Shown: piece after piece, positions 43,716 through 55,725 of the stretch | How positions within the stretch are numbered: position 1 is the stretch's first letter | Layout of the letters: each line of letters begins with the position of its first letter | NCBI RefSeq assembly: GCF_905475395.1 | Contig: NC_058339.1 | Location: 77,900,520 to 77,964,519, forward strand | Length of the DNA: 64,000 nt | Direction of reading: 5' to 3' | DNA from: Chrysoperla carnea | Taxonomy: Eukaryota; Arthropoda; Insecta; Neuroptera; Chrysopidae | Notes under the pieces: model-generated | Databases searched by the model: none | What the model was told of the DNA's origin: nothing | Seen by the model: the letters and a program-made list of their open reading frames with translations, nothing else | Translations under genes and position numbers: made by a program

Positions 43716-44417
43716 ATGTCGTCTGACGACGAAGATTTTCGTGGTTTTCCAAAACCTGTTAAAGACGAAAAATACAACAATAAAAGAATTCAAACAGAAT
43801 GGAGTTTAGTGGACAAAGATGTTCAAGTATCAGTTCAACAAAAGGATGAGACAATACAATGTTTAATAGATCCGGTACCGTCAACGTCGTGTGAAACTAT
43901 GCAAGCAACAAAATATATTCATGTGGATCATTTAACACACATTATTTCATCACTAAATACCAAGATAAGTAAAGAGAAATCTCAAGATTTTAAATTTAGA
44001 TTTGAATCTCTTACAAATAACATTAAAATTTTAGATTTATTTGATACAAGTTCAATTATTAATTTTATTATTGAAACCAATAGTGTTGTTTCATTAAGTT
44101 TAGTTGATGAAAATTCTCTTATTAAATTTTTAATTACAAAATGTAATTCAAATGCAAAACACTTTTGGTCAAAGCAAATTTCAAATAATAAAACTTGGAC
44201 TTATATTTCAAACATTTTATTATCTGAGTATATATCTCCTGCACAATTGCAAATTGCAATTGATAGATACATTGGAAGAAGACAACTTCCAAATGAAAAG
44301 TTTTCTGATTTCGTAACTGATATTTTGAAATACTCGCAAATACTAATGCCTAAAGAGGACATTAAAATAGTTATACAAATTCAGAAACTATACATGAAAT
44401 CGCTATCACTAACTTGA
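43716..44417 (+). pseudogene. Retrotransposon gag (capsid part), truncated and frameshifted
   Basis: The ATG at 43716 follows AAAAGGGAAAA, an A-rich context usual for insect starts. Residues 1-70 are acidic/polar and disordered (MSSDDEDFRGFPKPV). About 95-220 look like a Gypsy-type capsid: a helical segment ending in NAKHFW at the position of the usual ALxWY motif, then TWTYISNILLSEY, RRQLPNEKFSDFVTDILKYS. The frame closes at 44417, but the codon pattern continues in another frame from about 44380 to about 44480, so a small indel breaks it. No zinc knuckle, protease or RT follows. At 233 codons it is shorter than a usual gag. A host gene is the alternative, but the primer site upstream argues against that. 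Confidence 0.65.
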
Positions 44418-44582
44418 ATTTCGAGCTCCAATTTCTTCCAACTCGTAAAGAAAATGTTTTGATTATTATTTATATTTGTGTCCTTAATTTTGTATACAAA
44501 ATTTAAACGTCACGTATTTAGATTATTATTGACGTTTTTTATAATACTATAAAGACAATTAATTCGTCAAGTAAAAAAAATT

Positions 44583-44667
44583 CATATACCAGGAGTCGAG
44601 CCCATGTTCCTCGAATTCATGTCAAATGTTTTAATCCATTAGGACATACGTGCTCCAGGCACAATGT
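44583..44667 (-). repeat. tRNA-derived SINE-like head, copy 1
   Basis: On the minus strand an A-box-like TGTCCTAATGG and a B box GGCTCGACTCC (consensus GGTTCGANTCC) are separated so that the two boxes span 55 bases, exactly the tRNA spacing. The acceptor ends do not pair, so this is not a functional tRNA gene. It is one arm of an inverted pair with 44790-44870. Confidence 0.65.
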
Positions 44668-44789
44668 GTAAATTTTTCATTAAACGAATTTTTTTAATTC
44701 TCTTTCATTAAGAACGACTTGACAAGCTCGATTGTACCAAATTGTTTCAAACGTTGACAAACAAAACAAATGAAAAACGTGAATTGAAA

Positions 44790-44870
44790 AATTACATATT
44801 GCGCCTAGAGAATGTATAGCCCAGTTGGTTTAGACGCTTCGACGCTTTTTGCAAACTGTACTTGCATATA
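44790..44870 (+). repeat. tRNA-derived SINE-like head, copy 2 (inverted)
   Basis: TAGCCCAGTTGG at about 44819 fits the A-box consensus TRGCNNAGYNGG exactly. The sequence matches copy 1 read from the other strand over GAAAAATT, ACATATTGCGCCTAGAG, GTAT and TGGTTTAGACGCTTCGAC, then diverges before a B box. The two copies face each other across about 120 bases, so the region could fold back. Confidence 0.6.
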
Positions 44871-44914
44871 TAAAATTTATAAAAAAAAAATTCGTGCAAA
44901 TGTTTTGGCTACGG

Positions 44915-45080
44915 ATCCCTAAACCCACTTTTGAAAGATAGCTAAGAACACTTTTCATTAAATTACCTTTCAAACGAAAAAAATCAAAAACGAATCATCC
45001 GTTTAGTAGCGAAGATGCCACAAACAGACACGCATGGCGATTATATCAAACTTATAACACCCTTCTTTTGGGTTCAGGGT
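44915..45080 (+). repeat. Dispersed repeat family C, copy 3
   Basis: GATAGCTAAGAACACTTTTCATTAAATTACC, CGAATCATCCGTTTAG, GATGCCACAAACAGACACGC and CAAACTTATAACACCCTTC follow the order in 35326-35655. It starts just after the second SINE-like head. Confidence 0.65.
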
Positions 45081-48000
45081 TTAAAACAAATTTGATCGAT
45101 GATCCCGCTAGAAAATTTTCTTTTCCCCGTTTTTGAAATAATTTGTCGTATATCGTTTACAAAATCCGTATTTGAGACTACTTTATTTCGATCATCCGGT
45201 ATGCAATTATATATAATGACATAAATATAACAAGAACCTTATATTACGTGTGCTTTTTTTGTATACAGAAAGAAACACAAATAATCGCACTCTAAAAAGA
45301 AGTGGAGTCATCAGGAAAGAATTCTTTTCAACTGCATTATACAAAACACAGACTGTAAAAAATTTAATATCACAAAAAGTAATCAGATTGTCTTGAATGT
45401 CCGATGTTCAAAAAATATTTTGAAAAAAAAACTTTGAAACCTGAAAGATTAAATGGAACTGTAATTTTTAAGTGTTAAACACAGATGTGATAGGTGGCAG
45501 ACGCAATTAATTTTTAATGTTTAGTTTCAAAAGGTGAGTATTCTATTGGAATCGAAAATTAGAATTTTTGCGAATAACATACTTCTGGTATTTCCAGGGT
45601 TGCCACATCGACCAGGTCTCTCGCTCGGCACATTATGAAGGTGGTATTGAGGGGGGAGGGGGTGGTATTGCAGTGAGAAGCGAATTATTCAAAAAAGTCC
45701 AATTTAGTTTATTTCAGCTACATCAAAAATATAAGTAAGAAGTAATATAAATATATTAGAAATTTGAACATTTTGTCCATCATTTTGCACGAAAACAAGC
45801 AGTCAGTTTGATATGGCATTAATCCTTACGTTATCTATCAACAGTTAATCATAAGGTACAGATATAGAAATTTTACACAAGCATGACTCGAACAAATATG
45901 AAAATTCTGCATGAACGTGACTTAAATAGAACGAATATAAAATTTTTACAACTGACCTCTTATCGTGATACTAACAAAATAAGCTGAAAAGTCCTGTAAA
46001 CATTAAAATCATGCACAAAATCAATTCTCACTACTCTAGTTGCTGAGGTCAAATCCATCGTGGTGACGATTCAGCAATCATAATGCTAATTTTTTGCTTT
46101 TTCGACACTGGCCACTCGGTGGCTCGGCAAAATTTTCAAAAGTCCAGTCGCCCGGCAAAATCTTCTAAGCCCGTCACTGCTGAGCGAGGGCCAAGCAGGT
46201 GGAAACGTTAGTTATTTCATACTAGGAAGTCACAATTGACCGTGGATTATTTCAACGGGTTACTATTTCGTTTACAATAAAATGAAGTTATAATAAGTGT
46301 CTCATAATATAGCAAAATTATTAATAAAGTCAATGACCATACAAAACCCCTACTGGGTACACTCCCCTTTCAAGGTCACATACTATAAATTCAATAGTCA
46401 TAATAATTTGAAACACATTATTACCCTCCTGGTAATTGTGAGAAAAAACAGTGATTCATGTTCATGAAAAATTGGAGGGGTTCGTTCTTATTGTTATAAT
46501 ATTTGAACTGTGCATGTTGTGTTTATGACCTTAAGCAAATATAAATTGGCAACACTCCCAAGGAAAAGGTAATGAATTTCGAACTATTGTGATGATGGTT
46601 CTTAGAAACCTTGTGTAAATATTTTCACTTCATTTAGGTTATTGAACCTATAATTTGTTATGACTTGTTATATTTATTGATGACAAATTTTCAATGAAAA
46701 TTTCTAATTGAAAAATGACGGAAAAATTTATTTACGTTTTGACCTTAAAAATTAGATAAATAATGTTTTTAAATTTTTGTTTTTGCGAAAAGTCATTGAA
46801 ACTAATCTTTTTAAGTAAACAACCGCATTTTTATATTTTGAAATGCCATATTTTCAAGTTTAAACGTAAAAAAAAAAGTTTGCAAAAATTATGAAATATC
46901 CGTTAAGTGTGAGTTTTACTCTTACGATAAAGGTTCAGTATCACATATAAATTTACATTAAAAAAATTTCGAATAATTTTAAGCTCAATATTTTTTTCTC
47001 CTTTAAATTTTGTACAAAAAAAGATTTAAGGACTCATCGAACTATAAGGACTCACTCGGTTAAATGACTCATATAATTTTTTTCATATATTAACTTAACG
47101 AAAATTGTAGCATTGAAAAACTACAAGGTGATGAAAATAATTAATTTTGATAACAAGTGTTGAAAAAGAGTCTGATGAAGCCTTTTTTTCTGATTTTAGA
47201 AATCTAATTGTTATTATTTCAGAAGTAACCTGGATTGACTGGATTAATTAAAACATATATTTTGTTATTTCCCATAAATTGTAAGATAAGTTGTTTATCG
47301 TTCAAGATAAAAAAAAAAGGCAATGATTCACTTCCTTATCCAAACCAAAAATTTTGTCATCATTTAATTGGTGATAGAGTTTTTCATGAGAAATTACAAA
47401 ATTGATAATTCGTACGGTTTCCATTTCCGTTGCTGTATAAATAAGATTATGGCAGGAAATCAATTTGTTTTATTATTAATTATTATCAACAATTATCTTA
47501 GAGTATGATTTCAATTTGTCAGTTTCCAAATTTTAATCTCAGATAAGTGTTAGAAAATTTTTTGCGGTTCCTTTTATTTCGGAATATGCAATTTTAGGTG
47601 TTATTTGAAAAAATTTTTTCCATCTGTAGACACGTCCACACATGCAAACAATTTTGACACAAAAATCTACACACTCTATTCTGTGGCGAAAATAGTTTCG
47701 TCGAATATTTTCGAGTTGAAATATTTTTAAATGTAGATCCGAATTAAGAGCAAAATAATCGCTATTTCAGACATATGAATTCTAAGGCCGATAATACACG
47801 CGCCACTTTACAGCAGGTTGTTGGTAAATACATAAGAAAAATGTGGTTTTAGTTACGTGCTTGCCACCTAATTACTATGCATATTTATTTTTTAAATACA
47901 ATGTGACGTATGGTATAATAGGATCTTAGGTTGTACAAAAGCATGTGTATTCTCCGCCTCAGAACTGTCTTCACATGTTTGCGGAATCTTTCAAAATTCG

Positions 48001-48837
48001 AATGACTAATCAAAACTAATTAAAAAGTATGCAATAATTAATTTTAAAACAAAATAAACAGAAACAAAAATAAACTTACTTAAATATTTGAAAAGAACTT
48101 TGCGTACATAAAACAAACATTTTCTTACCCTGAAACAGAAAAAAAAATTGGAAATTAATAACGTGTTAACGAGCAATTAAAATTATCTAAAAATAAATTT
48201 ACAAGCCAAATATTATCTGTAACAAACAGCTGTTTAGATTACAAAGAAAACAGACGAAATGTTTCATTTCAAAACCATAAATATTGACGTCATTACCACT
48301 AACCAATAATAAATATTTCACAATATTTAAATCAAATTTTTGATTAATTGTAATTTATATTACATAATAATTTATAAAAAAAAGCAATCCGGTTTCACCA
48401 TTTTTGGGCGGATAATTTTTTAAATGTTTAGACATTTAGCCATTGTTTGAGAATATAATACACCAAGTTATAATTTGTAATTTGTGTCAAAATGGATTAA
48501 CTTGTTTTGCCTTATAGAATTGTGGACATGGGGATTGATTGAAATTTATTGCCTGCGGATTTGTTTGATTTAAACGAGCAATATTTATTATACCTTTGCA
48601 CTTTCTGTGAATGTAATTAAAAATAATTTATTCAAACGTTTTGGTACTGAACAATGCTTAAGTCGTTAAGGTTGATCCGACAGTACACTGCAATTTTATA
48701 GTATATTCTCAAATTTTTTTTAACAGAAATTAAAAATTTTAATTTTTAAATTAGATGTTTTAATTAAGGTAGAATCTAACCATCATAAGTAATCGGATTT
48801 TGTAATTATTTAATTACTAAAAAATAAATAATCGTTC
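45081..48837. other. 3.8 kb without recognised features
   Basis: Mostly AT-rich. A G-rich patch at 45650-45675 (GAGGGGGGAGGGGGTGG) and less AT-rich patches at 46020-46200 and 46330-46430 have no recognised frame or element end. Confidence 0.45.
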
Positions 48838-48955
48838 TTCGACTCTGTCTGTCTTGCCAAACGAAAATTTTTGTGAATTAATTATCTTTTTAATTAAGAT
48901 ATTTAAAAAACTCTTCGTCAGGCTATTTTTTTAAATTTTAACGTAACTTATCCTC
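48838..48955 (-). repeat. Dispersed repeat family J, copy 2
   Basis: GACTCTGTCTGTCTTGCCAAACGAAAATTTTTGTG, CTTTTTAATTAAGATATTTA and CTCTTCGTCAGG-type order is the reverse complement of 40905-41020. Confidence 0.65.
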
Positions 48956-49515
48956 TAGTAAAAATTTTCCCTTGTGCCAATAATTAAAAATAAGTAAGGC
49001 ATGATTTTCATACCTCAAACTGTGTAGTTGACAAAAAGTAACTACCACCTGTAACTACATAACTGTAATGTTTGCTACTTTTTTTCGTATCGAAGATCCG
49101 CTGGAGAGATATAAGATCTTGAAAGTGTTTCATTTGGACTTGGATGTTGGGGGAAAAAAGTAAGGCCTAAAACCGAGTGTTTGAGATTGGCAGCCGCCCA
49201 CAAAAAAAAAGTTCTCACGAGTCCTTGCGTATTGAAATTTGGCTTCACACAACATAATTTATTTTGTTGGACCCCCTACCCCTCTTTCTCTTCTTGTGTG
49301 GCCAATGGCCGTGGATTGTGCTTTGACCATATCCATTTTGTTTTTCATCTTCAATAGCAAAAAAATAATAAATTGCAATTTGGTAAACGTGGGACCTAGG
49401 CAGGGTTTGTGTCCGATAGATTTGTAACATTGGTGTCAGGTCGTCAGCAATTGGCAAAGCTGATACAGCAATCAGTAATCCCGAATTACTTATAATTAGA
49501 TTAAAGATCGAAAAA
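48956..49515. other. Less AT-rich stretch, unidentified
   Basis: Positions 49090-49460 are less AT-rich than the flanks. Overlapping frames of 62 (plus) and 70 (minus) codons exist, neither with a recognised domain. Probably repeat DNA. Confidence 0.35.
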
Positions 49516-49519
49516 ATCT

Positions 49520-49690
49520 ATTTTTTAGATATATATTTGGGGATAAAAAAAGGCGACACGTTGCTGTCATCAGATATATTTGGAGGCATTAAAACACATA
49601 TTAATTAATGTGTAATTTTCAACCACCAAATATATCTGATATGCAGCAAAGTGTCACATTTTTTTGTCCTCTAGATACATTTTCTTTGCC
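49520..49690. repeat. Hairpin-forming inverted repeat, ~170 bp
   Basis: The arms pair around a centre at about 49605: CAGATATATTTGG (49571) against CCAAATATATCTG (49626), GACACGTTGCTG against CAGCAAAGTGTC, and outer GGGGATAAAAAAAGG against TTTTTTTGTCCTC, with ACACATATTAAT/ATTAATGTGT at the tip. A MITE-like structure with almost no loop; no target duplication was defined. Confidence 0.75.
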
Positions 49691-51359
49691 CAAAGAAAAT
49701 TCTGAAACCATCTTAGGTTCGTTGTGCCTAATTTAATTTCTTGGTACCTAGTTTAAATTTTTGTTTTAGGGTAAATTTTTTATATTTTTAATGTATTGGT
49801 TAAGGTGAACCGCCAAGAATTATTTTATAAAATAAACGATAAATTTTAAAATTCATTGCCAAACTGTATGAGTGAATATTATACTAAAACATTAGTTAGC
49901 TAATAAATAGAACTTGTGTGACCGCTCGCGTTGTTTAATACGCAACGCAACTAAGTATTCAATTTAAGTTTTTATATTGTTTATTGTGATTTATGTAAGC
50001 GTGAAAATGTATAATACAATTTTAAATTCAAAACATTGTTTTTATTTTAACTAACAAAGTAACATTGTGATTGGCTATGTAGAAAATTACGACCGATTCA
50101 CTAACCTACAATATGATAAATGAATTGTTTTATTATTATTACATTTTAATAAAGTGTGTTGTTTGTACAGTGTGTGTAAGGTTTGCCAATCTTTGATTTT
50201 TTATTTAGAATATAACTTTTGATGACTTGAAACGCCAGCGAGTATAAAAATCAATTTTTGGAATACAGCATTATAATTTCGATCGATATTGAAGAATCTT
50301 TTGCTGATTCCTGCTATTTTTGGGCCAGGAAGCATACATCGGGGACTTGTATATATATATATAAGCGTGCAATGGGAACGGATTTTTGGATATTAATTCC
50401 CTAAAGGGTTAAACAGAGGGTTGAAAGTATGTGTGCAACTAGGTCAATTTGGAAGTTAAAAATGTAAAAAAAGATATGTAAGCTCATGGTTCAAAACTAA
50501 ATACTGTACGGTATGAAAGGGGACAAAAAAAGGGGTGAAAGTTCATACGAAACTTTGCCATTTTTGAAGTTGAAGAAATGTAAATAGTGATTAATGTGTT
50601 CATGGTTTGGGTGGTTTGGGATAAAAGTTTACCTACTGTCTTATATTTTTTTGAAAATTCATTTTTAAAAGGGGTAAAATAGGGAATGTTTGTTATGCAA
50701 TTCCAAATTTTGAATTGATTTTAAAATCAGCAAGAATTTGCACTAGTAGATGCAGTTAACGAAACTGTCCTCAGATACCAGACATACATCATATCTATAT
50801 AATTTTAATAATAACAGTATCGAATATTTAGTATTAAAATCAACTTTCTTCGATGCATTTCCAGTTTTTAAACCAATATGAAAAAATTAGTTATATTTCG
50901 GTTCCTGGAACACACTGTACATCCTAATGTATTTCTAAACGTAAAAGAATGTTTTATTTTAAACTAAGCTACCTACCGGTGCAGGTTATTACTTATTATT
51001 ACACACATATTCAGGTACATTATGAATTAAGTGAGTGAAATACTAAGTATTTGGGTTAATGACAATTTTTCACGTTACAGGAAATTAACTTTCAATTATT
51101 TAGGTTGTTGTGTTCAAATTTTTTATTTTATTTTCAGGTGTATGTCAAATTTCTACGCAATATATAGAATGTCGGTCATTACAATGACTAATTTTATTTA
51201 TGCTCTTTTTATAATAAATCATTCAATTTGTTTTGTTTTTCGTCTTTCGTTTGGCTTTCTGCTTCAAATTTTGATAATATTAATAACAAATTGCTAGAGT
51301 AACTATTTAGTGTTCTAGTTTTCTCAAAAACAAATTTAAAATTATTGGCTGGGAGTAAC
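49691..51359. other. 1.7 kb without recognised features
   Basis: Positions 50340-50700 contain loosely repeated GGGTTGAAAGTATGTGTGCAA / GGGGTGAAAGTTCATACGAA words suggestive of a degenerate tandem repeat. The plus frame 51031-51297 is Phe/Ile-rich with no recognised domain. Confidence 0.4.
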
Positions 51360-51745
51360 GGTAAGTAGACGGAACAGCTAAATCGGCCGTAGTGCTGCCC
51401 GCTAGTAAAATATGCAATAAATTATGCGTTTTAGTTAAAGTATGACTAACTTTCAATTGTTCACATGTAAATGGTAATAGTAAATGTCAAATTGAAATAA
51501 TTGAAAACAATAAATTAAACTTGTTGCATTAGAAATTGTGAAAATAAGAGACGAAATTGCAGAAATAGTATTTTTTAAATGTAAATTAACATAATTACTT
51601 ATTTAAACTTAAAAATATAATTAAATTTTCAATGTAATCTATTTATTCAAACCTTGAACTTATATGTCCGTCCATCCATGCAATTATATTAATAAAGTAG
51701 TTTATTGTTACTATAGAAACAGCTGGAAATAAAACTCATGCACAT
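51360..51745 (+). mobile_element. MITE family G, copy 4 (diverged)
   Basis: It aligns with the family through TATGACTAACTTTCAATTG, TTCACATGTAAATGG, GTCAAATTGAAATAATTGAAAACA, ATTAAACTTGTTGCATTAG, TTGTTACTATAGAAACAGC and AAAACTCATGCACATTGCCAATA. The TIRs are eroded and the X-box-like site has two changes. Oldest of the longer copies. Confidence 0.7.
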
Positions 51746-53142
51746 TGCCAATAATTACCATTTACTTTCGCATTTTAGAGGCGCTGATAAAGTTTTGTAC
51801 GATATACGTGTGATAATTCATTACTAACGCACTTCTGCGATTTCCAATAATGCTCTTAGCCAACTTGTATTCATACGTTTTTAAAGTAAAATAATCATTT
51901 ATGATTTTTATGTTAATATTTTTTTTTTTTTTTTTTTAAGTTTAAATGCTATGGTAAATGAATGTAGAATTTATTTCTAAACTTGCGCTGGTCTGAAATA
52001 ACGTGTCTTGTTTTTCAAGATACATATTTTATTGCAAAAATTACCTTGAAATGATTTTAAAAACTATATAATTTATGGTAAAAAATCTAACAAATCTTTT
52101 TAAAGTTTAATTAAAATCATAAATGATGGTAAAAAGTTTTTGTCTTTTCTAAAAGATTACTTTTCGATATGACTAGAAATTTAAAACTCTTCTTCAATGA
52201 AAATTTTTGTTACAACGATAATCTTATACTGTTATCAGAATGTAATTGTATACTTCTCATTAAAATAAATTAATGAATGTGAATAATTTATCTCGGTATT
52301 TTGATTACATATTATGAATTTTTGTGACGAACAATAAGAAAATTTTAAAAAATATTTCCTTTTATTGTTTTGTATATTGATAATCTTTACTTTCAATTAT
52401 TACTGTGTTGGAAAATATACATTCAAGTATTCAGTATCGATTGAAAAACAATACTATTATTGTTAATAATATAGAAAGTAGCCCGTTGAAAACAACCAAA
52501 AAGCGAATATATCTCTCAAAAACACAAGGTTCGATTTGTTAGTTTGGGCCAGTTAGTCAATGTTAGTTTAATCTCATGGAAGCAGTAACTTAGAAGCCAT
52601 CCGCTCCGAAAAATTTAGAAGGGAAATAAAATCTATCTCAGGTAATTTTAGAAAATATAAGCTATAAATAATCAAATATCCTAGAAAATTGTTTATTATA
52701 CAACAAATTAATAATAAAAAATCTTTTCCGCTATTTCACTGTGTTGAGATATATCTCTGAAGTGAAATGCGTCGAAGGACATCGGATAATAAAGAAAAAT
52801 TGTCATTACGTATAATTACAAATATAAAAAATACTTATTATGTATTGACTTTCTATTATTAATTTTAATTATTAATGTATTGATAATTTTCCATTGTTTT
52901 CACGTAATTAAAAAAAAAAAATTATATGTAATTCTATTTGCATCGTACAGACAACTCAATACGACTTAATTACTCGATATATTTATTATTAATTTTATAA
53001 TCAATACACGAGCTAATTAACAAAATTATATTGTAACTTTTTCTCACAATTTTGTTCAGATTTTTGAGTGCTTTTTCATGAAGCCGTCAAATCGACATCA
53101 TGATTTTTTGGTTTTTACGGTTTGTGGTCCCTTTTTATAGCT
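51746..53142. other. 1.4 kb AT-rich, no feature recognised
   Basis: Includes a poly(T) run of about 20 at 51921-51940. No gene or element end was found. Confidence 0.45.
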
Positions 53143-53770
53143 ATAGACCGTTCTAAGTAACTGAAAATAAGCTATTTTATGAATTTAATCAAAGACAAAA
53201 AAAAAAGAAAGGGGAGGTTTTGGCATCTTGTTTAAGACCTTTCTAGCGCGCAATCTCAGAAGTGCCAGGGTTGCGTTAGTTATTAACACTTTGTATACAT
53301 AAAAAAACTATTTTTGGTCATTATCTCGGAAACCATCAACTCTCCCTAAAAAAAATTTTGATATCTTCAGTAATTTTCCCAAAAATCAAGAAAAACGGCC
53401 ATAATAATCTTGAAATTAATTGATTTTCTAAAAAAAAAATGTGAGTGAACAATTTCGATTTCTTTAGCCGTTTTCAAAACGATCAATTTTATATATATTT
53501 TTCGTTAGCTATCATCATTATCCTCGGATTATGTGTAAAAAGTTCCGAATTTCCGACAATTTTTGTTTGAAACTATTTTTCGTAAAGTTGATGGTCTCCG
53601 AGATTGGCCAAAAAATCATTTTTTTATGTAAACATAGCGTTAATTAACGCAACCCAAGCACTTTTGAGACTACGCATTAGTAGGGTTTTAAATTAGATGT
53701 CGAAACTTTTTTTTAGTTTTTTTTGCCTTTGAATAAATTTACATAAAAACATTATTTTGAGCGGACCACT
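53143..53770. mobile_element. Foldback-type element, ~630 bp, arms ~220 bp
   Basis: Left arm 53143-53360, right arm about 53590-53770. Mirrored landmarks: GCGCAATCTCAGAAGTGCC / AGCACTTTTGAGACTACGC, GGTTGCGTTAGTTATTAAC / GTTAATTAACGCAACCC, ATACATAAAAAAACTATTTTTGG / CCAAAAAATCATTTTTTTATGTA, CTCGGAAACCATCAAC / GTTGATGGTCTCCGAG, and outer ATCAAAGACAAAAAA / TTTTTTTGCCTTTGAAT. The centre (about 53370-53580) is weakly or not self-complementary. No coding region. Confidence 0.85.
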
Positions 53771-54679
53771 ATGATTGATTATTAATGTGATTCGTTTTTT
53801 TTAAAACAATTATCTCGGATTGTTTAGACAAATCTTTCTTTAATTCGTTACTCCTTTCCATTTTTAAGATAGTAACTGTTTTTAAAAAATAATAACGCTC
53901 AATTTGATTAGTAAAAAATATATTTCATCAAATCAAAAAAAGATTTTATTAAATTTTTGCCACAATAATTACTTAATTTGCAATTTTTATAAATTACAAA
54001 TTATAAAAAACATACTAATCTAAAATAAATTTTTTTTAGCCAAATCAATTCAATTATAAATTTGACATAGATTACGTTATTTATATACATAACATTTTAA
54101 TTAAAATATGTTATTTTCAAAACCAATTATTATTAATTCTCAATCGATATATATTTTAACAATTGAACAAAAAAAAAATTTTTTTTTTATAAAAATAAAA
54201 ACGTTAAATTAGTGAACTAGAAACCTTCATTTCCTCACTAAAATGAATAACTTGTTACAGCTAAAAATAAATTGTTTTATATTCAAATAAAAAATAATTT
54301 TTTTGGTCATATGATGTATATAATTTTACAATTATAATTATTTTGGTATTGAAAATTTGGTAGCTATTATACTTACCAAGTAACCTGGATTGTGTTTATA
54401 GCATCTTATTATTTCTAATAATTATTAATTATAAAAATACAAACAAAAAAATTTATTATTTAAATTATAACACCGTTGTGTCATCAATTTTTTTTCACCT
54501 TATAGAATTTACGTGTCCCGTTAGTATGTTTATTATTTTCAATACAAATTGGTTACTTATTTTAACCTATATTCTTGAAATCTTATCATCTTAGAAATTG
54601 TATTTGTAAAAAATTAAACTAGAGTTTTTGTCTTTGAAAGTAATGTCTGTAATATATTTCTGCAGATCTCGTTTGACGA
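53771..54679. other. 0.9 kb AT-rich, no feature recognised
   Basis: Low-complexity A/T DNA; nothing supported. Confidence 0.45.
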
Positions 54680-55143
54680 GTTTTTGGATTTTTTGGAGTA
54701 CTAGTTGAAGATAACTGCAAATTTTCAACTCTATCTTTTATAGTTTAGGAGAAAATGGATCTAATTTCCATTCTCACGTATAAACAATGATGTTTCAAAC
54801 AAAAATTATTTTTTTTATAATGAACACTCTTTTACCTTTAAATTTACTGTTTTATCTCTAACAATTTGCAAGATGAATACTAGGGACCCAAGAGCCAATT
54901 AACCTATGTTGCTCATTTACATATTCAAACTCACTTTTTTAATCCTGACCACGCTATAGAAATTACAGCCTGATATGTCTTTTCGTTTTTGAGTTACGTG
55001 TTGACGGGTGGACAGACGGACAGACACACGGAAATGGACTAATTAAGTGATTTTTTTACATCTTTACCAATATTTTGTTCGTAGCATCAATATTTCTAAG
55101 CGTTCCAGACTTGGGATTAAAATTAGTATACCTTGATATACAG
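54680..55143 (+). repeat. Dispersed repeat family A copy, interrupted near its 3' end
   Basis: It has GATAACTGCAAATTTTCAAC, AGTTTAGGAGAAAATGGA, GTTTTATCTCTAAC, CAATTAACCTATGTTGCTC, ACGGACAGACACACGGAAATG and TAGTATACCTTGATATA. The AT-rich tail expected next (GCATATATAC...GTATAAAAA) is found only after the foldback element, at about 55696-55725, so the copy is split. Confidence 0.75.
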
Positions 55144-55695
55144 GGTGCTTTTTTTAAGTAAACATATGCTCGAAACTCGAAAAATAAATTTTATCGATAA
55201 AAATGCTTCAAGCAAAAATGTTGGCAATGTAGACATAATTGGTAACCGATAGATGAACATATTAAATTAGAAAGGTGTTATTGATTAAAAAAGAAACATT
55301 TTTAGTTCGAAACGTTTTTCCGCAAACCGTACAGTTTAGGCAAAAACGATTGATAAGTTTAATCCAAAATTGATTCCTTGTGTCAAAATTGTTATTTCGT
55401 ATAATTAGTTCTGCGAAATTTTGATACTCTTCGCCTATCGACTACTGTCTGAATTATTCGATTTACAAAAAAAGTTTCAAAACAAAAGTTCGACTTACAA
55501 AATTTTTGCGTATTTATAACACCTTCGTAATTTAACGCGTCCATCTAATGTTTTTCAGTTATGAATCCGAGTGAGGTTTTAATTGAATCTAAAAACGTAA
55601 GACTGAATGCGATGACAGTATAATATGTGTGTCTTTGAAACTAACATTTTCGTTTGAAGTATTTTCCTCGATTAAATTTATTTATCAAGTTTCAA
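55144..55695. mobile_element. Foldback-type element inserted in a family A repeat
   Basis: The arms match in mirror: CTCGAAACTCGAAAAATAAATTTTATCG (about 55172) against CGATTAAATTTATTTATCAAGTTTCAAG (about 55669-55697), and AATGCTTCAAGCAAAAATGTT (about 55202) against AACATTTTCGTTTGAAGTATT (about 55644). Arms are about 75-100 bases; the ~370 base centre has no frame. Boundaries are approximate. Confidence 0.65.
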
Positions 55696-55725
55696 GCATA
55701 TATATTATACAGGGTATAAAAACAG

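Larger units (their letters stand above)
42000..44480 (+). mobile_element. Second LTR retrotransposon, 5' part only
   Basis: A primer binding site at 43072 and a gag-like frame at 43716 have the spacing and orientation of the 5' end of a Gypsy-type element. Sequence left of the primer site would be the 5' LTR; it probably ends CCCGCATCA at 43069, two bases before the primer site, but no second LTR exists in the window, so its start is unknown (the start given is nominal). Nothing of pol is present, and recognisable element sequence stops near 44480. Confidence 0.65.

Noticed and set aside
44583..44667. Functional tRNA gene on the minus strand
   Set aside because: A/B box spacing fits, but the acceptor and anticodon stems do not pair and a second decayed copy lies opposite; SINE-like origin is more likely.
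45645..45680. Possible G-quadruplex
   Set aside because: Runs of six and five G followed by GG only; a fourth suitable G run is lacking nearby.
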